64,000 nt of DNA, from positions 15,992,672 through 16,056,671 of the forward strand of contig CM022669.1 in assembly GCA_012295275.1 (NCBI GenBank), in the 5' to 3' direction. The position numbers and the translations under genes are program-made. This stretch comes from Chrysomallon squamiferum. Its lineage: Eukaryota > Mollusca > Gastropoda > Neomphalida > Peltospiridae. Position 1 is the stretch's first letter. Every line of letters starts with the position of its first letter. Shown piece by piece: positions 13,306-26,397 of this stretch. The notes beneath the pieces were generated by a model. It saw only the letters and a list, made by a program, of their open reading frames with translations. It had not been told where the DNA came from and ran no database searches.

Positions 13306-14544
13306 TATATGTATGTAATATGTATGTAAGTATATCTGTATGTTTGTATATAAAAAAATATATTAATAAAATTAGAAATGTCTAATTATTTAATAAATAT
13401 AAATATATACATAAAAATGAAATCTAGGCCAGCTTATATGTCAGTGTTACGTAAACATTACTTACACGCTTCTGCTCGAAGCAACAACTAGGCACACCTC
13501 CATACATACCGTTCAGTCAGATATTTCTTAACTGCATGCTTCGGTATATAAGAACACGCTGGGGAGCGTACTTAATAACAAAAACATGTTCTTTGCGTGA
13601 TGTTTCAAAGCGAATGTTAGATTTTCTATAAAATAATGAAGGTAATCAAATCATCAATTCAGTAAACTTAGTAGCCCATCGTGCGTTTGCTCTCCCATAA
13701 TTTGAAATAATAATAATAAACCATAAATAAATTTTAAAATTAAAACAGTCCCCAAAAAATCGAAAGTAAATAAATAAATAAATAAAACGTCATTTATCAT
13801 CTACGTGCAGTACCATTTTATACACACACACATATATACCAGTCTTTTTTTTATGTTTTATGTGTGTATATATATATCTTTTTTTTTAAAGTGACATGGA
13901 AGTTACGTCAAAATATATAACATTCGGCCATTAATAATACGCCAGTCCAGAGCAGTCTGAAATAACCAAACGAATTTCGAGATTTACATGAACATCAATT
14001 ATAACAAAATATCAAACGACCTGTCATTAATACTAATATTACGAATTGCAAATAACAATCTTAGCGTGCGACACTTTGCTATAGCAGTCTCTGAAACTCT
14101 TTGAGAAGATATTTGATTCATTAATTGCATCCGTAAGCAACAAATGAAAGGTAAATGTAATTCAACTACTTAAAGGGATACGTCATTTGAGTTTATCTGA
14201 CACCACGTGTGTAATAAAGATAACAAGAAAAATAAATGATCCCCGTTTATTTTCTATATGCAATAGTTTCGGTCGTTCACCCAGTAGTCACCTCCCACGT
14301 ATACGTGTATTTCACATCATAATGAATAAACATTGATTAATAATCTAATTTCGTCTGTTGAATGTCAGATGTCTAGTATAAATATTACAGTGATCAAAGG
14401 AAAGTTGTTGTATTTTCCATTAGCATCTCCGGATATTTTTACGTAAATCGCAGTCAGGAATATTTGATGTACGCGTCTTTGACGTATGTCGGCAAAAGTG
14501 TGTGACTTTCTGTGACGACTTTTTAAATGTTTATTCATCTGTGG

Positions 14545-14695
14545 GTGGCGATAGTAGTAGTAGGTGTAGTAGTTGTAGAAATAAATACCTTACGGGTAGT
14601 AGAAGCAATTATAATGATGGTAGCAGTAATATTAGTAGTGTCGTTATTATTATATTGTTGTTGTTGTTGTTGTTATTGTTGTTGTTGTTGTTACT
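14545..14695. repeat. AGT then TTG trinucleotide-rich tract
   Basis: Interrupted GTAGTA units are followed by TTG units. The small open frame through it is low-complexity. Confidence 0.85.
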
Positions 14696-15006
14696 GATGT
14701 GTTTTTGATTGTGTGAAGTTGAAGCCAAATATCATTCCATGCTATAAGACACTAAAAGAAGTTTAAACTGGACCGATTTCTGTCTCTCACTGACGTAGTT
14801 GTAATTAAGTGAAATCCTGTTAGGTGACGTTTTAATGCTGACTGCAACTGTCATAAACAAACGATTCTAACTCTGCGTATGTTACTTTGATTAGGTTCAA
14901 AAGTTTAATGACTTTGCTATGTTTCCGGGCCAGATGTGATAACTTCCGCATTCAACCCTCAAAAAGGTTTAGCAATTTACTGTTGCTAACGTGTATTCTT
15001 GTGTAT

Positions 15007-15467
<461 letters not shown>

Positions 15468-16111
15468 CTCTCAATTTCTCTTGTTCTCTCTCCCCCGTAA
15501 GTGTGTGTCAGCATGTCTGGGGTTTTTTTTACACAAAGAAATTTTGAGAAGTTCATTCCATTGCCATTATTACATTCTTTATCTGATAGCTACAAAGAAA
15601 GTCTGATGGCCATACAGTTGTTAACCTTCATTTATCGTAAGTGTCAACTTCTATTACTGTGTTCCACATTCAGTCCTGAACTGTCTGTAAGCATTACTTT
15701 AACTAAGTCAGTATCTACCCATAGGACCTCTTGCAGTTCCCAGTGGAGTCTAAGATGTCGATGCTGGGTATGTATCTACGAAGCTTATTGAGTATAAGTT
15801 CGGATAGATTTTCAGTTCACGACAACCTTCTGGAATCTACATAGGAGATTTCTTTATAGACAGCAACCGTCGCCAGTATATGACCTGTTGTGCGGTTTCT
15901 CTGTAAATCGTCTGCACATACTTCATAATCGCCTTTGAAATAATGATAGGTTTCACCTAGATATGATTTATGAAAATCAGACCAGCCACACTATATTTCT
16001 TTGCTACATAAAGGTCTCAGAAAAACGTAACCTCTCTCTTTATTTATAGTGTTTATGATTATCTGAATAATACCGAAATCGTAATATATGTATTTATTAT
16101 ACCTGTCAGTA

Positions 16112-16370
16112 AATGTATGCATGTATGTTTGTGTGTATGTGTCTGTATGTATGTATGTATGTATGTATGTATGTATGTATGTATGTATGTATAAATGTAT
16201 GTATGTTTGTATGTATGTATTATATATGTATATATGCATGTATGTATGTATGTATGTATGTATGTTTGTATGTATGTATGTCTGTATGTATGTATGTATA
16301 TATATATATGTATATATATGTGTGTATATGCATGTATGTATGTATGTATGTATGTATGTATATCTTTATA
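16112..16370. repeat. TGTA tetranucleotide microsatellite
   Basis: About 260 bases of TATG/TGTA units with TA interruptions. All overlapping ORFs are translations of the repeat. Confidence 0.97.
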
Positions 16371-16779
16371 TCTGTATATATGTATATATTGGTGCATGAA
16401 AGCATAATATATATATGTAGGTATGAAAGGAAGGATTTTAAAAAGTTAATAACTGGTAAGTTCTGTGTTAATCCAAAATGAACAAAAAACCCCCTCATAT
16501 TTCTGCACCGCATTAGTGATTTACAGCAAAGACAGCCCACTTCAACTTAAGTGCAGGTAAACTACAAGAAATACAGTTTTCTCTGTAAACAGTGCTTAAG
16601 CTGTTGGCATGTGAAATGGGGGTCACTTCGTGCAATGACGCCGCAATTTCGTCACCAGTGGTTTCTTCCAGATTATTTCAGTGTCTTTGAAAAAAAAAAA
16701 AAAAAGGATTTACTCAAATTACAATAACCGCTCGTTTCACTGGTGTGTACGTTACTATAACGAAACGTTTTGACGTATC

Positions 16780-17030
16780 AATAAAGCTGGCTTAATGCAG
16801 GAAGAGGTTCTCGCCACGTGAACATTTCTAAAATTCCATTTCGAGATTTACGAAACAGCTTGCGGCTCTCGATACATGTGTCAGCATGCATGCGCGGAGA
16901 TAAGCCCGCAGACGCATTACGCGCAGTGTACACTGGTTTTTATCCAGCTGTTATTAAACAGGAGTTGAATTTCGTCAATAAACACACAGAGCCGATCTCA
17001 TCTGTCGCTGGCGTCGCGTGAGGTATCCTC
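16780..17030. other. CpG-richer, non-repetitive patch inside the intron
   Basis: GC and CpG content is visibly higher than in the surrounding intron (for example GCGCGGAG, CGCATTACGCGC and GTCGCTGGCGTCGCG). A 67-codon plus-strand frame (16818-17021) has no recognised motif, and its stop overlaps GTGAG/GTATCC, a donor-like string. It could be an unrecognised exon, a regulatory element or the edge of the adjoining repeat. No function can be assigned. Confidence 0.3.
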
Positions 17031-17340
17031 CCACTTGATACACGTCCCATTAGCTTTTACGCACTTGTGACACTAAAGGTTGCCCACCGTAATCCGATGT
17101 TTTCTATTTGGTACGTGACAGAAGAAAGGTCGCTGTATGGTTTCATCCCACTCGTTTCGCAATTCATCATGGTTGATGTTTCATACAGCTGTACTTATAC
17201 TGCCACCATTATCCGAAGTCTTCGAGTTACAACAGAATAATCGCTATATGGTATCGTACCATTTATTACACATCCCATTTTGCTTGCGTACTTTGTTTAA
17301 CACATAGCCGAACCAAAATCCGGCCGGTTGTTCTAGAATA
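17022..17340. repeat. Degenerate ~112-bp tandem repeat, about three copies
   Basis: Copies begin near 17023, 17140 and 17251, each with GTATCNTNCCA (or GTTTCATCCCA). They share a GCCACCATTATCCGAAG-like block and a CGCTRTATGG-like end. Spacing is 111-117 bp and divergence is high. Confidence 0.65.
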
Positions 17341-17625
17341 TAGAAATGGAAGTATTCTGAATCAAAACTGAATTGAAACGTTTACAAAAGTATTTTATTA
17401 ACACTGTATTAATAAATTATCTTTCATTGTTGTTTTTTTTTTTTTTTTTCTTTATCATTAGTTTGAACTTTTAAGGCTTTTGTGGTAAGTCTGTGATCTG
17501 ACACTATAGCAAATGGTAAAATCTGGTGTGTAACAAACAGAACACAGTATCAGCATTACCTTATCGATAGTATGCATGCTTTCTTTATTTTTCAGTTGTG
17601 TTTTTTTTTTTTTTCGGTTTTTCAT

Positions 17626-17635
17626 TATTATTATT

Positions 17636-17674
<39 letters not shown>

Positions 17675-17700
17675 GTTATTATTATTATCATCATATTACT
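17626..17700. repeat. ATT/ATC trinucleotide microsatellite
   Basis: ATT units flank about 14 ATC units. The histidine, isoleucine or methionine runs in overlapping ORFs come from this. Confidence 0.95.
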
Positions 17701-18490
17701 AATACTGTTTCTTTATTTCATTTATCCTTTCCCTGTGTTTTATTTTCTCAGTTTTTTTTTTATTTATTACCATCATATCTTTCCTGTATCTCTTCTGCCT
17801 TCTTATTAACACCATCAACGTCGAGTTCAAATTCGTTATTTCATCTAACATGCTAGAACTGATTGGTTAACACTAACAGCGTGCGGAAGCAAAACCAGCA
17901 TTAACATCCACGAAAGGTGAAACATAAGGTAACTAATAATTAATAAACTATTTTCACAACAGATTACAACGCCACCCTCGGCCCTTTTTTTCTCCGATTT
18001 TGTGAGGTTCTATGTAAGATACAGAATAAATACAAACAACGTGAGACTTGAATGTCATAACGACCTTTGTTGTTTGTACTCAAAACTCCAAAACTTAGCG
18101 TATCCTGAACACAGCAAAATATTTTCGAGATATCTATCATTAAAATAAATTAGCCTGCGAATGATGAAAGCAGTCATTGCGGTCAACTCCTCTGAACTGT
18201 TATCTACCTAAAGGAATTGGGAAAATGTTTTCTTTACAAAATAATACGTTTTTCTAACTTGTCTAGCATTATACCAACAGCACAATAATTTATCTCCATT
18301 ATACGTCAATTTTGCTTCAATTTACGACTCAGAGTAAGAGTGCGACAGTAAAATTTCAAACTGAAATAGCAATAAATCATACACAGGTCAGCTATCCGTT
18401 ATTCGATTCTTCGAGAATAGAGCATAAGTAATCTAAGGGAGCCGTTTTAAAGAAAAACGTTAGGTAATAATGTGACATAAATGAGTAAAT

Positions 18491-18610
18491 TAATAATAAT
18501 AATAATAATAACAATAACAATAATAATACAATAACGATAACAATAATAATAACAATAACAATAACAATGATAATAATGATAACTGTAATAAAATTAACAA
18601 TAACAATAAC

Positions 18611-18645
<35 letters not shown>

Positions 18646-18670
18646 TAATAATAATAATAACAATAATAAC

Positions 18671-18705
<35 letters not shown>

Positions 18706-18719
18706 TAATAATAATAATA
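18491..18719. repeat. AAT/AAC trinucleotide microsatellite (~230 bp)
   Basis: Long compound array of AAT units interspersed with AAC. It gives rise to the Ile- and Leu-rich ORFs on both strands. Confidence 0.96.
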
Positions 18720-19070
18720 GAAAAGAAAAATAAGAAATTTCTTTTGAACACTTTTCTGATTGTGGATAATTGGGTGTCCAGAGGCAGTGACAATAAGATT
18801 CAAGGAAAAGAATCAATTCATTTAGTTCTTTTCCGAAGCAATCAGTTGTTCAAAGCATTTGTCTTCCGTCCCGGACTGTTGTGGGTTATTATTACCGTTT
18901 AAAATAGCTGTAGAAAGAAAGCAATCTCTACCTGTAACAAATAAGTGTAAGTTATGGTAGATTACTAGTGATGTGCTGATCGTAAAACAGAACCCGGCGG
19001 CTGTTTGAAATTGCTTAATTAAATATATTTACACGATGTCCTCTTTAGGAAACTTCCTATTATCGTTTGA

Positions 19071-19290
19071 GCTTTAGTGTTAACTAGATGTGCAAACAGC
19101 GCCTTGAGTTTCTATATATTTTGATGTTCAGTTGAAAATGTATACAGCAAACTCAGTTTTGTATTTCAGTTTTAAGTTGAAGTTTGAAGAACACATTGAG
19201 TTTCCCTGTATTTCAGTAATTTAGTGTTAACTTGAAGTGTAAACAACATACTGAGTTTCTGTTAGTACTTTAGTGCTAACGTGGTGTATA
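19071..19290. repeat. Degenerate ~55-bp tandem repeat
   Basis: About four diverged copies share TTTAGTGTTAACTTGAAGT-like, GTAAACAACA-like and CTGAGTTTCTGTATTT-like segments. Copy spacing is roughly 50-60 bp and no coding potential is seen. Confidence 0.6.
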
Positions 19291-21324
19291 AGAACTTTTG
19301 TTGTTGTTTTTTTGAATGAATCTTTTTCTAATTTAATTTTTAATTTTTTATTATTTTTTTTTTTTAAGTTATTACTAGATAGTAAAACCATCAACCTCAT
19401 TTGTTTTCTTCTTCTTTTTTTTTTTCTTCTTTTTTTTTTTGTTCCTGATTTAGACGATACCGCACTTCTATTTCCAGAAATTTAATCACTTTTCTAATTA
19501 CCTTTTTTTTTTTTTTTTTTCATCCACCTAACCTCCTGGGTATTGTTATCGCTAGAGATATAATGACAGATCTCATCTTTGGGTCATGATCAGCTATCCA
19601 TTAATAGGAAGTTACCGCGATGTAAACACACCAGCAAGAGCGATTTCGCATTTCGCTCAACGATTATGTCTGTCGATAAGCTTTAAATTCTGTTGTCGTT
19701 ATCAGTTTAAATTCGAGTTTAATGATGTGTGTAATAGTTATTAATTAAAAGTGCACTAAATGAATGAGATTTCTCTACATTCGACAGATCTTTATGTAAA
19801 ACTTAGGATGTCTCTGTGTTTTGAGGTGGAGATCAAATAACGAAGATGTTGATCAACGGATGAGAATGTACATACGATTATATTTTGTGTTAAAGAGAGG
19901 TGGAGGTTAATTTGGAAAGAGCGAAGAGATATCTTCCATCCAGTATAGTTAATTAATACTCAGTTTAAAGAAAAGATAATGTTCTTGCCTCTGTTTGAAA
20001 AAAATAAAAATAGCCCAGAGCGTGCGAGCTGTGAATTTTACCTCCTCTGAATCTATCATCTTTATCTACGTACAACCTTAAGACTGTTCAATCTTATATC
20101 AAAAATCTTTTCCCTGCATTCCTAAATAAAATATTTCGTCTTTTTTTTTTCCTTTACTGATTCCCCGGTACTTGAATATATAACAAGAGCATAAATAGTA
20201 AAAATTTTAATGGATTCCGATTAATTGCTGCTCTGTAATAGAAACGCGAATGTACGAATGTTTGTTCTGTTAATACATCTACGCACGGGAAAGTACGTTA
20301 ATCTCAGAAACACAATAGACCGTAAAAATAAAACTCGAAACCACGTCATAAACGTTTATTAATTAAGGCTTCGTTTGGATAAAGTCTCGGATTTATGATC
20401 CTATGTCAAATTTAATGATGACAAACATGACTAAACTGATGCAATAAAAAGTTAACAACTCCACATGGCATGCTTCGCATTTATGTTTATATCATCGTGT
20501 TCTGCCAAGCATTAAACTGTATGCGACCATAATGTGCTCAACACCGAAGCTGATGTTATATAATTTTACAAGATAAAAGTCATTAAATCTGAATTTCAGT
20601 TAGAATTATTTTCGTTTTCTTTTCCTATTTTGATTGTGTTAGATATCGTCACAATAAAAGCAATTTTCCCTTCTGTGATTGCAACGAAATCTATTGCTCT
20701 CATCAGTAATGAATCTCAGCGTAATGACCGCAGGTCGGCAGCAATTAGAAAAGGTTTTGGCTCTGAGGTCCAAGTAACGATCAAAGGCCGTTTCTTCATC
20801 TCAATTTTAATTAAATTATGTCTCTTGTTTCACACAGACAAGATATTAAATATCCTTGCTTAAGGTTAACATGCTGAATATAATTCTACAAATTAGAGAA
20901 GAAAAGAAATATATATATATATATATATTTTATAACGGGGGTGATAAAAAGTGTTAAATTTTAAGCACACTGCAAAATATTTACTTGGAGACTCCGTAAG
21001 AACTGACACAGTCGTGTACTGGGATGCAGCCCATATGATCACTTTATAGCGTATATGCCATCTAACACAGTACCCTAGTTTAGCCGAGTAACGAATTATT
21101 AATAGATGGAGATCAGTTATTGTAATAGTAATATGTAATTTGTACAGAGATGATCACCCGAATCTGTGAGTATTTCCCGTACTACCGAGTACTCCAAGAC
21201 TAACCAAATGGTTGATTAAATGAGTGTGTATGATAGTTTATATAAAAGATCGTTTGTTGTTATTCATGGGAAAAGCCAATGGAATGTAGGAACAGATGTT
21301 ATCTCTCATGTCGTTGTAGATACC

Positions 21325-21402
<78 letters not shown>

Positions 21403-21403
21403 T
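21325..21403. repeat. AAT trinucleotide microsatellite
   Basis: About 26 uninterrupted AAT units. Confidence 0.97.
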
Positions 21404-21798
21404 AAAAGTTAATTAATATAAAAAGAAAAAGAAAAATCAGTTGAAAACTGTTTAAAATAAATTTAAACAAACATTAATAATAAATAACGTGGACACAAGT
21501 GAAATGTATTCACATTTGAAGCATGCACGCCAAACGTACGATTTACAGATTTTGAATCTACTTATTTTCTGCTGATACTAATGTTTTTTTTGTGTCATAT
21601 GTGAGCTTCTTAACTTGAAACTAACACTGACTGAAAAGATCAAAGTCAGTAGATATATTCTAATACATTTGCAGATGTCAGAATATTTTTCAGTTTATGT
21701 GGCTTAAACTGTCAAATTAAAATTCTGAGGATTCACTTCAAATACTAAAAGAAATTTGTTTTCCGACTTCTTTTTTTTTTTTCGTTTTCATATATACC

Positions 21799-21800
<2 letters not shown>

Positions 21801-21872
<72 letters not shown>

Positions 21873-22029
21873 AATACATATATAGACATCTACAAACAAA
21901 GAAACGAACATAAAAACAAAATGAGAGAAAGCTGTTTCAAAATTTTCAGATATTAATTTGTAATAATAATAATAATAAATAATGATAATGTCGATGATGA
22001 TGATGATGATGATGATGATGACGATGATT
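21801..22029. repeat. CA microsatellite (21801-21868) and ATT/GAT arrays (21960-22029)
   Basis: About 33 CA units, a short unique spacer, then ATT and GAT units. Confidence 0.95.
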
Positions 22030-23794
22030 AAAACGTTATTAAATAACAGTTTAGACGGAGATGCGAACAGTTCCCAGTTAGTCACAGAAGAATATTTCCT
22101 CATTATCAGCAGCAACGAGAAATAATCTTAACTGCATAATGAGCATGTGAAATGAAACACAAAGAAAATATTGTTAAGAAATATGCTAACGTTACAGAAA
22201 AAAAAAAAAAAAAAAATTATCAAGTTGTTGGTCATTTCAGAAGGAATGTTATCAAATTAACTACTTGTTTAACAGAAAATTACAGGAGTAGAGAACTGTT
22301 TAAATCTAGATGTTTGAATTGCATCTTGTTTTTTGTTTTTCTTGTTGTTTTTTTTCTCTTTTTTTCTGTTAGCCTCTCAGAATTCGGTTTCTGCGTGTGG
22401 TGTGGTGTCTTGCATAGCTATTACGAAAAGGCGTTTCTTCCTATTGTTATTTATGTCATTGATTTTTCTATTGTCAGTTAGTTTTGATTTGTTTAATTTT
22501 TAGTGTCGTTTTGTGGTCGTTATAGCTTTTATTATTACTGTTCACGGTTTTTGTTTTGTGTTGGTATTGTTTTTAATACTGTTTTGGTTTTTGCTTTCTA
22601 TTATTTTTTTTTTATCTTTACTAGCATTATTATTTTCTTCTTTTGGTTTATTTATTTATTTATTTAAATAATGACTTAAAACTACTTTTTTGATCTAGTT
22701 ATAAAGCGTATTTGTCTTCAGTTATGAAACTATCATTTGTTTCTTATTTTTACAGAAAAAAAAACAAAAACAACAAAAAGTCAAACTACACATTATCAGA
22801 ATGAGATCAGTTTTGAAAATTGTCAAATTACATCTGAGTTACAGCTGACTTTACAAGAGATGAATTTCAAAAGCAAAATATTAGTACAAATCAAATTATC
22901 GAAAACGGGACGGAAAACTCAGTCGTCTATTTCCATAATCCAGACTTAAAACAAAGCATATTTTTGCGTTTCGAAGAATGATCGACCCTGTTTCTTTCGG
23001 GCGACGCCAGACATCTCATATCGCACTCTGAGCAGGCAAGAAGCCAAACAATTCCTCCTAGGGATTATAGCACCATTTAGAGATGGTTCGTTAGAAACAG
23101 TCGAACGACAGAATAAAACAATGGTTTACTTTAACCAGACAGGCCGTGTGTCATGGTTTAAAGTCGAACACAAATACCAAGATTCGACATCTGCGTAAAT
23201 TAATAAAAACAACGGCTGCTGTTATGCTGAAATTAGTTGCCCATGGAATTAGAACTAATAATTTCAAACTGCTTGACATTTTGAATGTGAACTAACAGAC
23301 TTTGAACCCAGTTGAATTCAAACTAACTGTAATTTTAACTTGAACTTGTATATTCTGAACCATTCACTTTCGAACTGCTTGTTGTTTTGAAAGTGGATTT
23401 AAAGATTCTGATGTGAAGAGTCATGGTTGTTACGTCCAAATCACTTGTTATTTTTGAATGAACGTAAAAATTTAATTTAAGACAGAATGGCGCTATGTTA
23501 AAATTATTATATATATATCTTTTTTTTTTTCACTTTTATTTTTATGTCGATTCACATTTCTTTCTTTTCAGTTTATGACTGGCTATACTATTAACTAGTG
23601 TACGTAGCCATGAATGTAAGGCAACATTCGACCTGAATCTTTAGCTGCAATCGCTATACATTTAACGTACACCTTTTTAATTAAAACCACTTGATAGCAT
23701 AGATAAAAAGCCAGTTACAAAGTGCAAAGTTTTAATTTGATATCAAAACGGTATGTTATCGCTGAGCTTAATTTGGTTCTTGCAAAGATTACAG

Positions 23795-23893
23795 AGGTAA
23801 AAAAAAAAAGAAAAAAAAAAAAGGAAAAGATCTTCCCTAAAATTATACAAAAAAAAAAAAAAAAATAACAATAATAATAAATAAATAAATAAA

Positions 23894-23924
<31 letters not shown>

Positions 23925-23936
23925 AAAAAAATAAAA
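23795..23936. repeat. A-rich tract with AAAT units
   Basis: Poly-A runs and AAAT tetranucleotides. Phe/Leu/Ile-rich minus-strand ORFs across it are artefacts. Confidence 0.9.
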
Positions 23937-24599
23937 CGTACTTCCAAAGATTCATCTCATGGGATACAATATTAAAAATATACATATTTTGTTTTTACTT
24001 TAAAGATATATGCACCGTGGCACCTAATACATACAAATATACAATATTACTTCTTATTATCCAACCTGTTATATTTAGGCAAACAACAAGAAAGCCAGAA
24101 ATATCCAGAAAGGACATTAATTTCATGTCTGGCCAAATAATAATTTGTCCAATACAATTTTTTAAATCAAAAGGTTCAATCAAGTTAATAGTTAAATGAT
24201 AAAAGAAGCAACCTTTTAATTTAAAGTATATAGCCAGTTACAGTATTATAGCATTTGTTAGAGAAAAATTAACTGCTATATTCTTCGTATATGCTTGTTT
24301 GCGTGTTGGTTTCAACGGAATTCGATACTCATAAAACTTACTTCCTTATCTTCGTTTTTAAAAAAAAAATTTGAATAAAACCTGATTTGTTTTAAGAAGT
24401 GAAGGTTACGTACAACATTTAAAACTATCTGAAGCAACAGAAATAGTGTTAATGGTAGTAATATGAGTAATACAATTAGTGGTAGTAACAGTTGTTGTTG
24501 CAGAGGTGTTTCTAATGTTAGTTGTTGCTGTTGAGGTTATTCTAGTAATTGTAGTTGTAGTAATTAAAAGATAACTATGATAATAAGTACTTAGAAGTA

Positions 24600-24816
24600 A
24601 TAATGGTAGTGGCAGAAGCTGTAGTAGTAATAGTAGTAGTAGTAGTAGCAGTAGAAGTCGTATCAGTAATGGTGGTAATAGTGGTAGTAGCAGTAGTGAT
24701 AGTTATACTAGTAACTAATAGCAGTAATAACAGAAGTAGAAGTAGGTGTAGTAGCAATAACAGTAGTAGTAATAATAGTAATAGAAGTAGTAGTAGTAGT
24801 AGTAGTAGGTGTTATT
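24600..24816. repeat. AGT trinucleotide-rich tract
   Basis: About 215 bases of imperfect AGT/AGC/AAT units lying 230 bp downstream of receptor exon 1 on the minus strand, inside the intron. Confidence 0.93.
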
Positions 24817-25046
24817 AAATGACGTCTTTTTTAAATGTAATTGTTATGATAATAGTAGAAAATAATCAACTTTTAACATAATTACTTCTTTCACTCAAGC
24901 AACAATGAGAATTGATTTCAAGTAAATAACAGACACGATTTCGTCTGAAGGAAGGACATAATCATCTACAGAGATATCTCAGTTATTAAGTGTAGTAACA
25001 ACTGCACGCAAGTGCCAGTATTCGTCATGTAGACGTAACAACTTAC

Positions 25047-25480
25047 CTCTCTATGCAGAGACACACGAGTGACAGAACTGACGTGTAGAGGGACACTACT
25101 AATACAAACCGGTTCATCTTGCACAAGAACGGCTCCAGAATCCAGCCACGGTTTAATACGAACTGTACAATCTCTGGAACGCCAAAGGCCATGATGAGAA
25201 GATCCGCAATAGCCAAGTTCATAATGAAGAGGTTTGTCACCGACTGGCGCATTTTGACGTCTAGAAGTACGACAAAAACCACCAAACCATTGCCAATGAC
25301 GCCGACAGTCACGATGAGACAAAAGGCTACAGAGAGGGCGGCAATGGTGGCATCATTGGCCGTTGGCGGTTCCATCATCATTGGATCTTTGTCGTTTTGT
25401 TGCAGGACGTCCGACCCATGTGAGCTGATGGTGGAATTTACGAACGTAGAAAATCTACTAAAGTTTTCAGACTTGTTCAT
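25047..25480 (-). CDS. Class A peptide-type GPCR, exon 1 (N-terminus, TM1-TM3)
   Basis: First coding exon of the two-exon receptor. The start is the ATG at 25478-25480: it is the first ATG after an in-frame TAA about 30 bases upstream, and an upstream TTG in the same frame is not a credible start. It encodes residues 1-144 and two bases of Arg145. The extracellular N-terminus has sequons at N2, N6 and N15. TM1 has G-N (N64); TM2 has L-A-x-A-D with D93; C120 opens TM3; TM3 ends I-E-R (E144, R145), the D/E-R-Y position. The donor AG/GTAAGT is close to consensus and phase 2, matching exon 2 exactly. A possible acceptor (TTCATTAG) lies immediately before the ATG, so an untranslated exon may precede it, perhaps from 25.7-26.2 kb. 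The plus-strand ORF over the same bases is a shadow. Confidence 0.95.
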
Positions 25481-25521
25481 CCTAATGAACAAAATCTTGT
25501 TATGTTTTTAATCCAAAGTAA

Positions 25522-25552
<31 letters not shown>

Positions 25553-25699
25553 TATTTATATAGATAAACTAATATAGATCATATTCCAGCACTGTAGTTC
25601 ATATCCGACGTTCCATAGAAACAATATTAAGCTAGATTTTCATAATTTAAAACAAACAAACAAACAAAACAAAAGTGTCGCACATGTCAAGGATATCTG

Positions 25700-26210
25700 A
25701 TTCATCACATCCAATAGATGCTTTCAAACAGCTCAGTGAATAAAATCGGACACAGTGTAATAAAAGCAGGAACGGTGTACAAAATCAGACATGTCACTTT
25801 GAAAATCAGATCAACGCACGTCACATTACGAGAAGAACCAATGACAGCGTCAGTTTCGCCTTGAATATTAATCACGTTTATCTCTGACTGACACAGTGTG
25901 TTGACTATGACCACTGTTAATAACTGGTATGTCCGGATGAAGCGAGGAATGACCGGCGAAGTACAACACCTGCAGCAGCTCGGACCATTAGCGAACTGTG
26001 CTGAATGTTTCTCAGGTAGTTTGGCAAATTATTATATATATATGTAACGCGCATCGTCAATCGATTTGAGCCGATCGTTGCCGGCTATGGGCGAATAGTT
26101 AACAAATGATGCTGTTCTCTTCTCGGCGCTAAGACAAAATCTACCGAGAAGAGGACTCGATGTCGCTGCCTGCTGTTCGTTTAAATACGACTCGAGGAGC
26201 ATTAACCGCT
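25700..26210 (-). promoter_or_regulatory. Candidate 5' leader/promoter region of the receptor, with unexplained ORF
   Basis: This segment just upstream of exon 1 is richer in GC and CpG than its surroundings (for example GAGCCGATCGTTGCCGGC). One minus-strand frame is open for at least 100 codons up to a stop at 25705. Its last part is hydrophobic, with a Pro in the middle and a preceding Thr-Cys, a faint resemblance to extracellular loop 2 plus TM5 of a GPCR, but there is no good start and no TM6-TM7. A 23-codon ATG frame overlaps it, which would be an upstream ORF if the region is transcribed. I infer a leader or promoter from position and composition only; a decayed receptor fragment is the alternative. 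Confidence 0.3.
26117..26153. other. 10-bp perfect hairpin upstream of receptor exon 1
   Basis: CTCTTCTCGG (26117-26126) is the exact reverse complement of CCGAGAAGAG (26144-26153), separated by 17 bases. It sits in the CpG-richer segment upstream of the gene and could form a cruciform in DNA or a stem in a 5' leader. Confidence 0.6.
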
Positions 26211-26361
26211 TTTTTTTTTTCCGTGCACGAAATCTGTCGCCAACGTATTGATACGACCAAGCTGTTATAAAAACTTCAAAAGCTTTAGAAGAAATTTATT
26301 GTGCGACTGGTTATATACAGCTAATACTTAATACTTACATGTAGTTAAGTGTTTGTATAGC

Positions 26362-26397
<36 letters not shown>

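Noticed and set aside
16059-16540. Several overlapping Tyr/Met/Val/Cys- or His/Thr-rich ORFs
   Set aside because: They are translations of the TGTA array on both strands. The same applies at 4.7, 29.9, 46.8 and 52.7 kb.
25119-25511. 130-codon plus-strand ORF over receptor exon 1
   Set aside because: Antisense shadow of the conserved GPCR exon, with no features of its own.
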